Source: Methylotenera sp. (GTDB lineage Bacteria; Pseudomonadota; Gammaproteobacteria; Burkholderiales; Methylophilaceae). From it: a DNA stretch of 44,053 nt. The DNA is taken from the NCBI GenBank assembly GCA_030652995.1, contig JAUSAG010000006.1:1-44053 (forward strand). Direction: 5' to 3'. The notes beneath the pieces are model-generated. The model made no database searches, was not told where the DNA came from, and worked only from the letters and a program-made list of their open reading frames with translations. This document shows positions 1-9,278 of the stretch, in pieces (position 1 is the first letter of the stretch; every line of letters begins with the position of its first letter). The translations under genes were made by a program, and so were the position numbers.

Positions 1-671
1 TCAACAGCGCCATTACCAGCATGGACGAAGTGACGCAGCAAAATGCAGCCTTGGTAGAGCAAGCGGCAGCGGCAGCAGAATCGCTCGTGGACCAAGCCGT
101 AGGGTTAATGGATACGGTAAGTGCGTTTAAATTGAGCGGAAGCTCAGCCACACCGAGCAGAAGTCTAAGGACTGTCGCTCCACCAGCAAGGCTTGCTAAC
201 CAAGTATTGGCACCTAAACTCGGCCAAATCTTTTCATTTGAAGAAGCCAAGCAAGCCCATATTAAATGGAAAAACCGCTTAGTGGACTTTATAGCCGGGC
301 GCTCAAAAGAACATTTAGAAGTTGATAAAGTTTGTCGCGATGACCAATGTCCATTAGGTGGCTGGATTTATGGCGCAGCACAAAAACACGCGCATACGCA
401 TGAATACAAAGAACTAAAAACCGCCCATGCAGAATTTCACCAAAGCGTGGGCCATATTGTGCAAAGTGTCAAAAACCAAGACCAAGTTACGGCAAAGCAA
501 CTGCTAGGCGGTGAATTCTCAAAAACCTCTAAACGTACGATTAAAGCGATTGATGATATAGAGGCGGTTGCTAAAGGTAAAAAAGCAAGTGTAGCCACTG
601 CAAGAAGTGCCGGGCCTAAATCAACAACCAAGGTTGGCAGCAGTGATGATGGCGATTGGGAGGAGTTTTAA
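1..671 (+). CDS. Methyl-accepting chemotaxis protein, C-terminal part, with CZB domain (partial)
   Basis: The frame is open from the window edge (NSAITSMDEV precedes the first Met at 21), so this is the 3' end of a chemoreceptor gene. It begins in the C-terminal methylation helix of the signalling hairpin (TQQNAALVEQAAAAAESL). After a short linker comes a chemoreceptor zinc-binding (CZB) domain, about residues 72-185 counted from the Met at 21, with the family's His/Cys ligand pattern: AHIKWKNRL, CPLGGWIYG and HAEFHQSV. CZB domains bind zinc and in several bacteria tune chemotaxis or cyclase activity. The protein ends in GDWEEF, matching the xWxxF pentapeptide that tethers CheR and CheB. The sensor part lies outside the window, so the ligand is unknown. 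Confidence 0.93.
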   Translation, partial: NSAITSMDEVTQQNAALVEQAAAAAESLVDQAVGLMDTVSAFKLSGSSATPSRSLRTVAPPARLANQVLAPKLGQIFSFEEAKQAHIKWKNRLVDFIAGRSKEHLEVDKVCRDDQCPLGGWIYGAAQKHAHTHEYKELKTAHAEFHQSVGHIVQSVKNQDQVTAKQLLGGEFSKTSKRTIKAIDDIEAVAKGKKASVATARSAGPKSTTKVGSSDDGDWEEF

Positions 672-724
672 AAACAAGCCTTGATATAGCGTAGCAAAAT
701 TGAGGGATCAAAATCCCAGTTTAA

Positions 725-751
725 CCTCAAGTTTATTTCATTGCCTTGAGG
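725..751. other. Inverted repeat between two receptor genes
   Basis: CCTCAAG at 725-731 is repeated in reverse complement as CTTGAGG at 745-751 with a 13-nt loop. A smaller GGGAT/ATCCC hairpin lies just before, near 701-714. There is no U-run, so this is not a canonical terminator; it could be a weak terminator, an mRNA-stabilising hairpin, or chance. Confidence 0.35.
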
Positions 752-845
752 CAACGCTGGCTCATTATTAAATCTAAGTCAGTGTGTTTAATTGATAATT
801 GGGTAGTTTAAGTTTGATTTAAAGTCATAAGAAAAGAGTCTAATC

Positions 846-3800
846 ATGAAAATCAACATGCCAGTTTCACAGCGCGAAGTCGAGTTAAATGACAATTTGC
901 AGATTGTTTCCAGAACCGATTTAAAAGGTCTAATCACCTTTGTAAACCGAGACTTCATTGATATAAGTGGATTTTCTGAAGAAGAGTTGATTGGGCAAAG
1001 CCATAATATCGTGCGCCATCCTGATATGCCGCCTGAGGCGTTTAATAGTCTATGGGATACAGTAAAAGCAGGTGACCCATGGATAGGAATTGTGAAGAAC
1101 CGCTGTAAAAACGGCGATCACTATTGGGTAGAGGCGATTGTTTCACCTATTGTAGAAAATGGCCGACCTTCAGGTTACATCTCTGTTCGCAAAAAACCGA
1201 CGCGACATCAAATTGATGGAGCAATTCACTACCATCAGGTGATTAGAAATGGGTTAAGCTGGTCAGAATCGTTAACGGCTAAATATCGTGATTACAAGCG
1301 CAGATTCTCGTTAAGAGGACGGTTGGTCTCTATTTTTCTGATGGCAGCGCTTACCAGCCTAGTGTTGGGCTATGGAGCTTTGCAGGGTATTAAATACAGT
1401 AACGATAGGCTGTCCAGTGTATATCAGGATCGTGTCATCCCATTGCAACAGCTTAAGGTGGTTGCAGATATGTATGCGGTGAATATCGTCGATACTGCGC
1501 ACAAAGTCCGCAATGGTAGCATGAGCTGGTCTGAAGGTCAGGCCAATGTGGAAATGGCACTGGCAGAAGTGGATAAGCAGTGGAAAGATTATGCTGTGAC
1601 CAATCTGACACCAGAAGAACAGTTGTTGGTTAAGGAAGTGGAACCCCTGTTTGCAAAAGCTAATGTCGCGACAGTTTCACTGCAAAGTATTCTGAACAGT
1701 CAGGATCAAGAGCGCATCACTGCTTTTACAACAACGGAAATGTATCCGGCAATCGACCCTTTATCTTACAAGATCAATCAGCTCACTAACCTGCAACTCA
1801 CAGTGGCCGGCGAAGAATATCAGGCGGCACAAGCAAACTATATTTCCAAGCGTAATGAAAGTATTCTATTCATTGTGCTCGGTATTCTAATGACAGGTTT
1901 CCTGGGTAGGTCACTCTATATGACTATCATCCCACGGATCCGTGAAGCGACACGTTACCTGATGATGAGCGCACAAGGTGTTGATCATGAGCCTGTAATG
2001 CGCACAGGGCATCGTGATGAGATGACGTCGGTATTAGATGCTTACCGAGCGCTTAAGGCTCGCTTGGAATTTAATCATACTGAAACCGTGAATGGAATTA
2101 GCCGTATCAAAGCGGCTCTTGATAATGCAGCGATGGCGGTGACGCTCTCTAATGAGAACAATTTCCTTATATACATGAATCAGGCGGCTAAAAATATTTT
2201 CAAATCTATGGCGCCTAGTATCGCGACACGTCACCCAGGCTTTACGGTTGAGGCAATGATAGGTGCCAGAATTGGTCAGTATCTTGAAAATGAAAAGGAT
2301 CGGGAAAATTTTGCAGCAGAGCTGACCGGCTCTAAGCAGATTGATACTTACAACGCTGGGCTTAATCTGCAATTAGTGTTGAACCCCGTTTATGATGATG
2401 CTGACGGCCGCTACTTGGGGCGCATGACGCAATGGACTGACCGTACCGCTGAAGTAACCGCAGAGAGAAATGTTGCGACACTAATTGAGCAGACTGTAGC
2501 CGGTAATCTGAATAAACGAATTGATACCACTGGTCTGCCAAATGGATTTATGCGCGACCTGAGTGAAGGCGCTAATAAGCTACTAGAAGCAGTGATTGAA
2601 CCGCTGAATATGGCGGCTGCTTATGTGGATCATTTATCTAAAGGGGTCATTCCTGCTGAAATTACCGCTGAATATCAGGGCGATTTTAATATCATTAAAA
2701 ATAATCTCAATGCTTGCGGGCTTGCGATTAAAGCTTTGGTTGCAGACGGTAATCTGTTGGCAGAGTCTGCTGAGGCAGGTGTGCTCAATGTTCGCGCGGA
2801 TGCTACGAAGCATTTAGGTGAATATTGCAAAGTAATTGAAGGCTTAAATGCAACGTTAGATGCAATGGTTAAACCTCTTAATATGGCAGCAAACAGCGTG
2901 GAGAGTATTGCACGTGGTGAAGTGCCAGCACCAATCACTGAAGTATATAATGGCGATTTTAATAACCTAAAAGATAATTTAAATACTTGTATTAAGGCGA
3001 TCAATGCCTTGGTTGGCGATGTTCAAATGCTATCTGATGCCGCACATGACGGTCGCGTTTCTGTTCGCGCCGATACCACTGCACACCAAGGTGATTTTAG
3101 TAAAATTGTAGGTGGCGTGAACGAAACACTGGAAATGATCGTAGGCCCAATTGCTACAGTTAAAACTGCGGTTGAAACCATCAATACTGCGGCCAAAGAA
3201 ATTGCCCAAGGCAATGCTGACTTATCACGCCGTACAGAAGAGCAAGCTGCGAATCTGGAAAAAACTGCGGCAAGTATGGAAGAGCTATCTTCTACCGTAA
3301 AGCAAAATGCTGATAATGCTAAACAAGCCAACCAACTTGCCGCCTCTGCATCTGAGGTTGCCGTTAAAGGAGGTCGTGTTGTCGCCCAAGTCGTGACTAC
3401 CATGGCTAATATCAACCAAAGTGCCAAGAAAATTGAAGACATTATTTCAGTGATTGATGGTATTGCTTTTCAGACCAACATTTTAGCATTGAATGCAGCA
3501 GTAGAGGCCGCTAGAGCGGGTGAACAAGGCCGCGGTTTTGCCGTGGTGGCAGGTGAGGTGCGCAATCTTGCACAACGCTCAGCAGGAGCCGCCAAAGAGA
3601 TTAAAGAATTGATTACAGACTCTGTGAACAAAACCGCTGAAGGCACTAAGCAGGTAGAAAATGCAGGTAACACTATGCAAGAAGTGGTGACTTCTGTGCA
3701 GCGTGTGACCGATATTATCGGTGAAATTTCTGCGGCATCTCAGGAACAAAGCGCCGGTATTGAGCAGGTGAACGAAGCTATCATGAAGATGGATGATGTA

Positions 3801-4049
3801 ACCCAACAAAATACCGCATTAGTTGAGGAAGCCGCAGCTGCAGCTGAATCTATGATGGAACAAGCCGATGAGCTAATGAACGCTGTCAGCGTGTTTCAAC
3901 TGGAGGGTGAACCTGTGGGTAACAGACGCGCACCTAATAGTCCATTAAGACAAACTGCAGCAAAGCCTATAAAAGCCGCTACAAAAGCTGCGCCTGCAAA
4001 ATTGAATACTAAAGCAGGTAGTGATGATGGTGATTGGGAAGAGTTTTAA
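846..4049 (+). CDS. Methyl-accepting chemotaxis protein with Aer-type PAS and stacked HAMP units
   Basis: A 1067-residue chemoreceptor. An N-terminal Aer-like PAS domain (about 15-120) has the typical block [19 protein letters not shown] followed by NIVRHPDMP. Then come a membrane helix (about 158-178), a periplasmic helical domain (179-338), a second membrane helix (339-358) and HAMP. A second PAS-like domain follows (about 418-535). About five HAMP-like units (roughly 540-790) carry repeated GDFN/GDFS motifs. The MCP signalling domain has the hairpin tip [20 protein letters not shown]. It ends in GDWEEF, a CheR/CheB docking pentapeptide. An Aer-type PAS usually binds FAD and senses redox or energy state; cofactor binding here is inferred. 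Length is about double that of E. coli receptors because of the second PAS and HAMP stack. Confidence 0.93.
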   Translation: MKINMPVSQREVELNDNLQIVSRTDLKGLITFVNRDFIDISGFSEEELIGQSHNIVRHPDMPPEAFNSLWDTVKAGDPWIGIVKNRCKNGDHYWVEAIVSPIVENGRPSGYISVRKKPTRHQIDGAIHYHQVIRNGLSWSESLTAKYRDYKRRFSLRGRLVSIFLMAALTSLVLGYGALQGIKYSNDRLSSVYQDRVIPLQQLKVVADMYAVNIVDTAHKVRNGSMSWSEGQANVEMALAEVDKQWKDYAVTNLTPEEQLLVKEVEPLFAKANVATVSLQSILNSQDQERITAFTTTEMYPAIDPLSYKINQLTNLQLTVAGEEYQAAQANYISKRNESILFIVLGILMTGFLGRSLYMTIIPRIREATRYLMMSAQGVDHEPVMRTGHRDEMTSVLDAYRALKARLEFNHTETVNGISRIKAALDNAAMAVTLSNENNFLIYMNQAAKNIFKSMAPSIATRHPGFTVEAMIGARIGQYLENEKDRENFAAELTGSKQIDTYNAGLNLQLVLNPVYDDADGRYLGRMTQWTDRTAEVTAERNVATLIEQTVAGNLNKRIDTTGLPNGFMRDLSEGANKLLEAVIEPLNMAAAYVDHLSKGVIPAEITAEYQGDFNIIKNNLNACGLAIKALVADGNLLAESAEAGVLNVRADATKHLGEYCKVIEGLNATLDAMVKPLNMAANSVESIARGEVPAPITEVYNGDFNNLKDNLNTCIKAINALVGDVQMLSDAAHDGRVSVRADTTAHQGDFSKIVGGVNETLEMIVGPIATVKTAVETINTAAKEIAQGNADLSRRTEEQAANLEKTAASMEELSSTVKQNADNAKQANQLAASASEVAVKGGRVVAQVVTTMANINQSAKKIEDIISVIDGIAFQTNILALNAAVEAARAGEQGRGFAVVAGEVRNLAQRSAGAAKEIKELITDSVNKTAEGTKQVENAGNTMQEVVTSVQRVTDIIGEISAASQEQSAGIEQVNEAIMKMDDVTQQNTALVEEAAAAAESMMEQADELMNAVSVFQLEGEPVGNRRAPNSPLRQTAAKPIKAATKAAPAKLNTKAGSDDGDWEEF

Positions 4050-4132
4050 AGCGTTGAAGTTAGGTTTTAGATTGAAGTGAGTAGGCGAATTTTAATTATA
4101 TTTGAATGATTTGAAACGAAAAGAGTGGTGTA

Positions 4133-6664
4133 ATGAAAATGACAGTTGCAAAAAAAATGATGTTATTAACCTTAATTTCAGTTGCGGGGTTAATTGTTTT
4201 ATTGGTGTTAAGTTTGCGACAAACAGAATCTATTTTTAATACCACCAATTATGCCAATACCAATATTGCTCCTAGCATTGTTGAGTTGGATAAGGTGCGT
4301 TACACGTTTAATACGTTGCGTATTCGGCTTGCCAACCATACCTTTATCAAAGAAGCCGACCAGATGGAAGAGGTTGAATCTGCGATTAGAAAACTGCGAG
4401 GCGAGTTGAATGCGTTAACGGATAGTTATGAAGCTTATCTCTCTGATGAACAAGAGCGGAAATTACTTGAAGCGGATAAACTAGGGTTGGATGTTTACTT
4501 TCAAGATATGTCGCCTATTTTAGAGGCATCACGCGCAGGTGATAAAGAGCTGGCGCAAGCACTATATATTGCTATACGCAGCCCGGCAGAAAAAGCCAAC
4601 GCAAGTATTGCTGCACACATAGATTATAAAACGACGTTAGGCAAACAAATTGCAGAAAAAGCTTTAGATGCAAAAGCACAGGCAGTCAATGTGTCGATTA
4701 TTATTAGTCTGTTGGTTTTATTTGCTTTAGTTGTGCTTGGTGTGATGATTACGCGTAATTTACGCAAGCAATTAGGTGGTGAGCCAGATGAAGTGGCGAA
4801 AATCGCAAATGATATTGCCAATGGTGATTTGAATAGTACGATTAAAATTGAAAACGGTGACACTACAAGTTTAATGGCCTCAATACGAGGTATGCAACAA
4901 ACGCTCAAGGCCGTGATTGATGAGCAAAGTAATATGTCTGCTGAAAATAAAGCCGGTAATATTGGCGCGGTTATTAATACCGGTAAATTTTATGGTAGTT
5001 ATAAAACGATGGCAGAAAACGTGAATGAAATGGCGTCTAACCAAGCGGATGTCATGCGCAAAGTTACGGCCTGTATTGCAGAGTTTTCAAAAGGTAACTT
5101 TGATGCGCCATTAGAGCGCTTTCCTGGGCAGCGTGCGTTTATCAATGAGGGCGTCGAGCTTTTACGTTCCAATGTAAAAACGTTTATAACTGATATGGAA
5201 ACGATGTCAGAGCAACATGACTTAGGTGAAATCGACGCTACTATTGATACTTCAAAGTTTTCTGGTGCTTATGCTGAAATGGCGCATGGTGTAAATACTA
5301 TGGTAGGCGCGCATGTTCAAGAAAAAGAGGAAGTCACGCAATTGATGCGAGCCCTCGGCGATGGTGACTTTGATGTACAGATTCGTCAGTATCCTGGTAA
5401 AAAAGCCGAGATCAATAAAAATCTGGATAGATTGAAAGGTAAGCTGAAAGGCGCGGTTGACTCTGTAAAATGGGTAACTAATGAGCACGCGCAGGGCAAC
5501 ATCGATATGTCATTACATGCCCATTTGTTTAAAGGCGGTTTTAGTGAGTTAGTGAGTGCTGTAAATACTATCGTAGCGGGGCAGATGGAATTGACAGAAA
5601 AAGCGCTAGCCTGTGTTAAAGCGTTTGGTGAAGGTGATTTTGATGCGCCATTAGAAAAATTTCCCGGTAAAAAGGCTTTCGTTAATGAAGCCATTGAACA
5701 GGTACGTACTAACTTGAAAGCGTTAAATGAAGATGCAGAGTTGTTAGCTGACGCTGCACGTGATGGTCGCGTATCTGTACGTGCGGATGCCGATAGACAT
5801 CAGGGTGATTACCGCAAGATTGTTGATGGCATGAATGAAATGCTAGAGATGATTGTGAAGCCGATTGTCATTGTTAAACAGTCTGCTGAGGCGATTAATA
5901 CGGCCGCTAAAGAGATTGCGCAAGGCAACGCAGATTTATCTCGCCGCACAGAAGACCAAGCCGCCAATTTAGAAAAAACCGCGTCAAGTATGGATCAGCT
6001 TTCATCAACAGTGAAACAAAATGCGGATAATGCTAAACAGGCTAATCAGTTGGCGATTGCTGCCTCTGGTGTGGCAGTAAAAGGTGGTGTAGCCGTATCT
6101 GACGTGGTAAGCACCATGGCGGATATTAATGCCAGCGCCAAGAAAATTGAAGATATTATTTCAGTGATTGATGGCATTGCCTTCCAAACTAATATTCTTG
6201 CGCTAAATGCTGCAGTTGAAGCTGCGCGTGCCGGTGAGCAGGGTCGTGGTTTTGCGGTAGTGGCAGGCGAAGTACGTAACTTGGCGCAACGCTCTGCTGG
6301 GGCTGCAAAAGAGATTAAAGAGTTAATTCATGACTCTGCAATTAAAACAGCAGAGGGCACCAAACAAGTGGAAGCTGCCGGTGAAACCATGCAGGAAATT
6401 GTAAGCTCAGTAAAACGCGTATCAGACATCATTGGCGAAATTGCTGCCGCATCAACCGAACAAAGTGCTGGCATTGCGCAAATCAATGATGCCATCATTA
6501 AAATGGATGATGTGACACAGCAAAATACGGCTTTAGTGGAAGAAGCGGCTGCCGCGGCTGAGTCGATGATGGATCAGGCTGAGGAGTTGATGAATGCTGT
6601 GAGTGTGTTTAGTATAGAGGATGTTCAGACTCACAGTCGTTCTAGAATGCTGTTGTTGAAGTAG
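4133..6664 (+). CDS. Methyl-accepting chemotaxis protein with poly-HAMP array, no docking pentapeptide
   Basis: An 843-residue receptor. It has a short N-terminal tail, membrane helix 1 (about 9-28), a periplasmic helical bundle (29-185) and membrane helix 2 (about 186-206). Between the membrane and the signalling hairpin (about 207-575) I count some eight HAMP-like units of two alternating kinds. One kind contains GxFDx[19 protein letters not shown]. The other contains [14 protein letters not shown] or a related block. The signalling domain is nearly the same as that of the upstream receptor, including the tip [20 protein letters not shown], which suggests recent duplication or gene conversion. 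Unlike the other two receptors, it ends in SRSRMLLLK rather than DWEEF, so it may rely on neighbours in the array for adaptation. Ligand unknown. Confidence 0.92.
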   Translation: MKMTVAKKMMLLTLISVAGLIVLLVLSLRQTESIFNTTNYANTNIAPSIVELDKVRYTFNTLRIRLANHTFIKEADQMEEVESAIRKLRGELNALTDSYEAYLSDEQERKLLEADKLGLDVYFQDMSPILEASRAGDKELAQALYIAIRSPAEKANASIAAHIDYKTTLGKQIAEKALDAKAQAVNVSIIISLLVLFALVVLGVMITRNLRKQLGGEPDEVAKIANDIANGDLNSTIKIENGDTTSLMASIRGMQQTLKAVIDEQSNMSAENKAGNIGAVINTGKFYGSYKTMAENVNEMASNQADVMRKVTACIAEFSKGNFDAPLERFPGQRAFINEGVELLRSNVKTFITDMETMSEQHDLGEIDATIDTSKFSGAYAEMAHGVNTMVGAHVQEKEEVTQLMRALGDGDFDVQIRQYPGKKAEINKNLDRLKGKLKGAVDSVKWVTNEHAQGNIDMSLHAHLFKGGFSELVSAVNTIVAGQMELTEKALACVKAFGEGDFDAPLEKFPGKKAFVNEAIEQVRTNLKALNEDAELLADAARDGRVSVRADADRHQGDYRKIVDGMNEMLEMIVKPIVIVKQSAEAINTAAKEIAQGNADLSRRTEDQAANLEKTASSMDQLSSTVKQNADNAKQANQLAIAASGVAVKGGVAVSDVVSTMADINASAKKIEDIISVIDGIAFQTNILALNAAVEAARAGEQGRGFAVVAGEVRNLAQRSAGAAKEIKELIHDSAIKTAEGTKQVEAAGETMQEIVSSVKRVSDIIGEIAAASTEQSAGIAQINDAIIKMDDVTQQNTALVEEAAAAAESMMDQAEELMNAVSVFSIEDVQTHSRSRMLLLK

Positions 6665-6841
6665 ATTGATTTTTTAGCGTGATATGAAGTAGTAAGGTGA
6701 TGTCTTAATTAGAGCCAACCTTAAACCAGTGGCTTTAAAATCATCCGTAGGGCGTGGTTGTGGGCTAAGTGTAGCTATAAGTACACGATGCTGATTTTTA
6801 GTAGGATTTTTGGAATTTATTGAGATATTCAGGAGAATAAA

Positions 6842-7405
6842 ATGGCTGTAATTGATCGTGTTTTAATTGGTGAAGCGTTGGTAATTGAAAATCGCCCAGA
6901 CAGTAATGATCTGGACCTTAAAAATGTTGCGCATATTGACCTTATTATGGGTCCACGTGGCAGTGCTGCAGAAGATGCATTTTGCCGTACTTTGACTGAC
7001 CAAAAAGAAGGCGTGAATGGATTGCTGGCTATTGTTGCCCCAAACATGATGGTGAAACCTAATACTGTGATGTTTAACAAGGTTACGCTAAGAAACACTA
7101 AGCAGTCAGTGCAAATGTTTGGCCCGGCTCAACGCGGTATTGCGATGGCGGTGATGGATTGCGTCGCTGACGGTACGATTCCAGTTGAAGAAGCGGATGA
7201 TTTGTTTATCTGCGTGGGTGTTTTTATTGACCAATCAGCAGACATGGATGATCGTATTCAGGATTGGAATTACAGAGCGACTAAACAAGCGATTAAAAGT
7301 GCAATCGCTCGTGAACCAAAAGCGGCTGATTTACTTAAGGTTTACAAAGACTCTGCACATCCTTTCGCGGCTCATCCAGAAAAAAGAAGAGCCACTGACA
7401 GGTAG
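6842..7405 (+). CDS. Formaldehyde-activating enzyme (Fae) homologue inside the chemotaxis locus
   Basis: A 187-residue protein clearly of the Fae family. Fae condenses formaldehyde with tetrahydromethanopterin to methylene-H4MPT. Shared blocks are VGEALV-like LIGEALV, VAHIDLIMGPRGSAAE with the proposed catalytic His (here His31), FNKVTLRN, QMFGPAQ, EADDLFICVGVFI and HPFAAH near the C-terminus. Differences from canonical Fae (about 170 residues, as I recall it): an insert of about 9-10 residues between GEALV and VAHID, GVFIDQSA where Fae has GVFIHW, AQRG for AQHG, and an extra basic tail EKRRATDR. A good ribosome-binding site (caggaga) precedes the ATG. The gene lies between receptors and cheR on the same strand. 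It may be catalytic, or a formaldehyde/C1 sensor feeding chemotaxis; the latter is inference. Confidence 0.93.
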   Translation: MAVIDRVLIGEALVIENRPDSNDLDLKNVAHIDLIMGPRGSAAEDAFCRTLTDQKEGVNGLLAIVAPNMMVKPNTVMFNKVTLRNTKQSVQMFGPAQRGIAMAVMDCVADGTIPVEEADDLFICVGVFIDQSADMDDRIQDWNYRATKQAIKSAIAREPKAADLLKVYKDSAHPFAAHPEKRRATDR

Positions 7406-7480
7406 TTTAATTAGTTGACCGAGAGATTGATTTGAACTGACTTATGCATGATTTAGCATAACAAAATCTCATCAATTCGC

Positions 7481-7544
7481 CATTTACGCTAATCCTCAGC
7501 CAGTCGAAAAGTTTCTAAAATTGGCTTTTGGAGTAGCGTAAATG
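7481..7544. other. Interrupted inverted repeat between fae homologue and cheR
   Basis: CATTTACGCT at 7481-7490 is exactly reverse-complemented by AGCGTAAATG at 7535-7544. Inside, GCCA and TGGC form a second short pairing after an internal loop. No U-tract follows. It lies in the 241-bp gap between the fae homologue and cheR and could be a transcript-processing or attenuation structure, or a two-site operator. Confidence 0.4.
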
Positions 7545-7646
7545 CCGGGTTCTCAAGCGTTAAGTAGTCATTGATTTTGTGTTGAATAATTATAAAAGAC
7601 TTTTTAAATAAAAGTCTAAAGTTGCAAACTAAATGGTGAGTCAATA

Positions 7647-8531
7647 ATGGCAAAAAATGAACAACAAGATGAAAGCCGAGAGTTTAATTTTACAGCTCAG
7701 GATTTTGCCAAAATACGTAAGCTTATTTATCAGCATGCTGGTATTTCTTTATCAGAAGCTAAATCAGACATGGTATATAGCCGAATTGGTCGACGTCTAC
7801 GCAGTTTAGGTTATCACTCGTTTAAGGAGTATCTTGATTACCTTGAAAGTGCAAATGATGCTGACGAATGGGAGGCGTTCACCAATGCGCTAACAACCAA
7901 CTTGACCTCCTTTTTTCGTGAAGAACATCATTTTCCTATTTTAGCCGAACACCTCATAACGTTAAAAAAACCAATTCGTATCTGGTGTTCTGCTGCATCT
8001 ACTGGCGAAGAGCCTTACACCATCGCAATGACGGCATGTGAAGCGTTTGGCACCATGAGCCCGCCCGTTGAAATTATTGCAACGGATATTGATACCAATG
8101 TGTTGGCGACAGCCTCGCGCGGGGTGTACCCATACGAGCGTGTGAGTAAGTTATCTGATGAGCGCCGTAAACATTTTTTTCAAAAAGGTTCTGGCGAGCA
8201 TGAAGGTTCGGTACGTGTGCGTAATGAATTAAAAAAGCTGGTTACTTTTCATCAGCTTAATTTGCTTGAAGAGTCATGGCCACTGAAAGAATCATTTGAT
8301 GTGATTTTTTGTAGAAATGTAATGATTTACTTTGATAAACCCACGCAATCGAAAATATTGAGCCGTTTTGTGCCACTGATGAAGCCCCATGCATTGTTGT
8401 TTGCTGGCCATTCAGAAAACTTTCTTTATGTGTCTGATGCGTTTCATTTGCGTGGCAAGACTGTTTACGATTTAAGTGATGGCAAAAATGTAAAGCGTGC
8501 TGGCAGCTTTTCTAAAGAGAGTGTTCTATGA
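7647..8531 (+). CDS. cheR: Chemotaxis protein methyltransferase CheR
   Basis: A 294-residue SAM-dependent methyltransferase that methylates receptor glutamates during adaptation. The N-terminal helical domain (about 15-75) is followed by the SAM-binding core with WCSAASTGEEPYTIAM, IIATDIDTNVLATASRGVY and FDVIFCRNVMIYFD, all CheR signatures. The receptors upstream carry xWxxF tails, which fits a CheR that docks on pentapeptides through its beta-subdomain. Its stop overlaps the cheD start (ATGA at 8528-8531), so the two are translationally coupled. Confidence 0.97.
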   Translation: MAKNEQQDESREFNFTAQDFAKIRKLIYQHAGISLSEAKSDMVYSRIGRRLRSLGYHSFKEYLDYLESANDADEWEAFTNALTTNLTSFFREEHHFPILAEHLITLKKPIRIWCSAASTGEEPYTIAMTACEAFGTMSPPVEIIATDIDTNVLATASRGVYPYERVSKLSDERRKHFFQKGSGEHEGSVRVRNELKKLVTFHQLNLLEESWPLKESFDVIFCRNVMIYFDKPTQSKILSRFVPLMKPHALLFAGHSENFLYVSDAFHLRGKTVYDLSDGKNVKRAGSFSKESVL

Positions 8532-9136
8532 GTATGTTGGAAGAAGAAATTTCTACAACGCTGTATTTTGACCGCACGTTTGATTGCGAAGCAGCGAAAA
8601 TATCACCAGGTGAGTATTACTATACCGATAAAGATATGCTGATTGTAACCGTACTAGGTTCTTGCGTATCGGCTTGCATACGTGACAGCATAACGGGAAT
8701 CGGCGGCATGAACCACTTTATGCTACCAGATAGCGCCACAGCGGATAAGGATAGCCCGGTTTCAGAATCTATGCGTTATGGCACTTATGCGATGGAGGTT
8801 TTAATTAACCAATTGCTACGCAATGGTGCGCGTCGCGAGAATTTAGAGGCCAAGATTTTTGGTGGTGGCAATGTGTTAAAAAGCTTTACTACAACCAATG
8901 TTGGTGACCGTAATGCGGTGTTTGTGCGTAAATTTCTTAAAGATGAGCGCATTCGAGTCACAGGTGAAGACTTGCTGGATATTTACCCAAGAAAAGTCTA
9001 TTACTTTCCAAAAACGGGTAGGGTGTTGGTTAAAAAGTTGAAACAAATGCATAACGATACCTTGGTGAAACGTGAAGAAGCTTATGCCAGCAAGCTCAAG
9101 AGTAGCAATGTGGGTGGTGAAATTGACTTGTTTTAA
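8528..9136 (+). CDS. cheD: Chemoreceptor glutamine deamidase CheD
   Basis: A 202-residue CheD. The family deamidates receptor glutamines to glutamates with a Cys-His-Thr site. The catalytic Cys is in LGSCVSACIRD (Cys46) and the His in GGMNHFMLP (His63); YGTYAMEVLI and KIFGGGNVL are further family blocks. The start overlaps the cheR stop by 4 nt. It is somewhat longer than the usual CheD of about 160-200 residues because of a short N-terminal lead and a C-terminal tail. Its presence suggests receptors are made with Gln at some methylation sites. Confidence 0.96.
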   Translation: MSMLEEEISTTLYFDRTFDCEAAKISPGEYYYTDKDMLIVTVLGSCVSACIRDSITGIGGMNHFMLPDSATADKDSPVSESMRYGTYAMEVLINQLLRNGARRENLEAKIFGGGNVLKSFTTTNVGDRNAVFVRKFLKDERIRVTGEDLLDIYPRKVYYFPKTGRVLVKKLKQMHNDTLVKREEAYASKLKSSNVGGEIDLF

Positions 9137-9278
9137 TCGCTAGTTTTTATATCTTACAGCAGTGGATAAGGAAGGGCGGTTTGATTAGGACCTACCTTAA
9201 TAGCAGCCCCTATATCAACAGCTGTTTTGGATATTTGATCCCACATGGCAATCAATAATAAACGTGAGATGTAATTAA

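Noticed and set aside
672-845. Flagellar sigma-28 promoters (TAAA - GCCGATAA type) ahead of the receptor and che genes.
   Set aside because: No convincing match was found in the gaps before the receptors, the fae homologue, cheR or cheB.
3023-3442. A 139-codon frame antisense to the signalling domain of the second receptor (and similar antisense frames at 2034-2372 and 5386-5694).
   Set aside because: They lie wholly within clearly coding receptor sequence, have Ala/Ser/Leu-rich low-complexity character and no recognisable motifs.
7185-7418. A second frame overlapping the 3' half of the fae homologue.
   Set aside because: It is a shifted-frame shadow of a clearly conserved protein.
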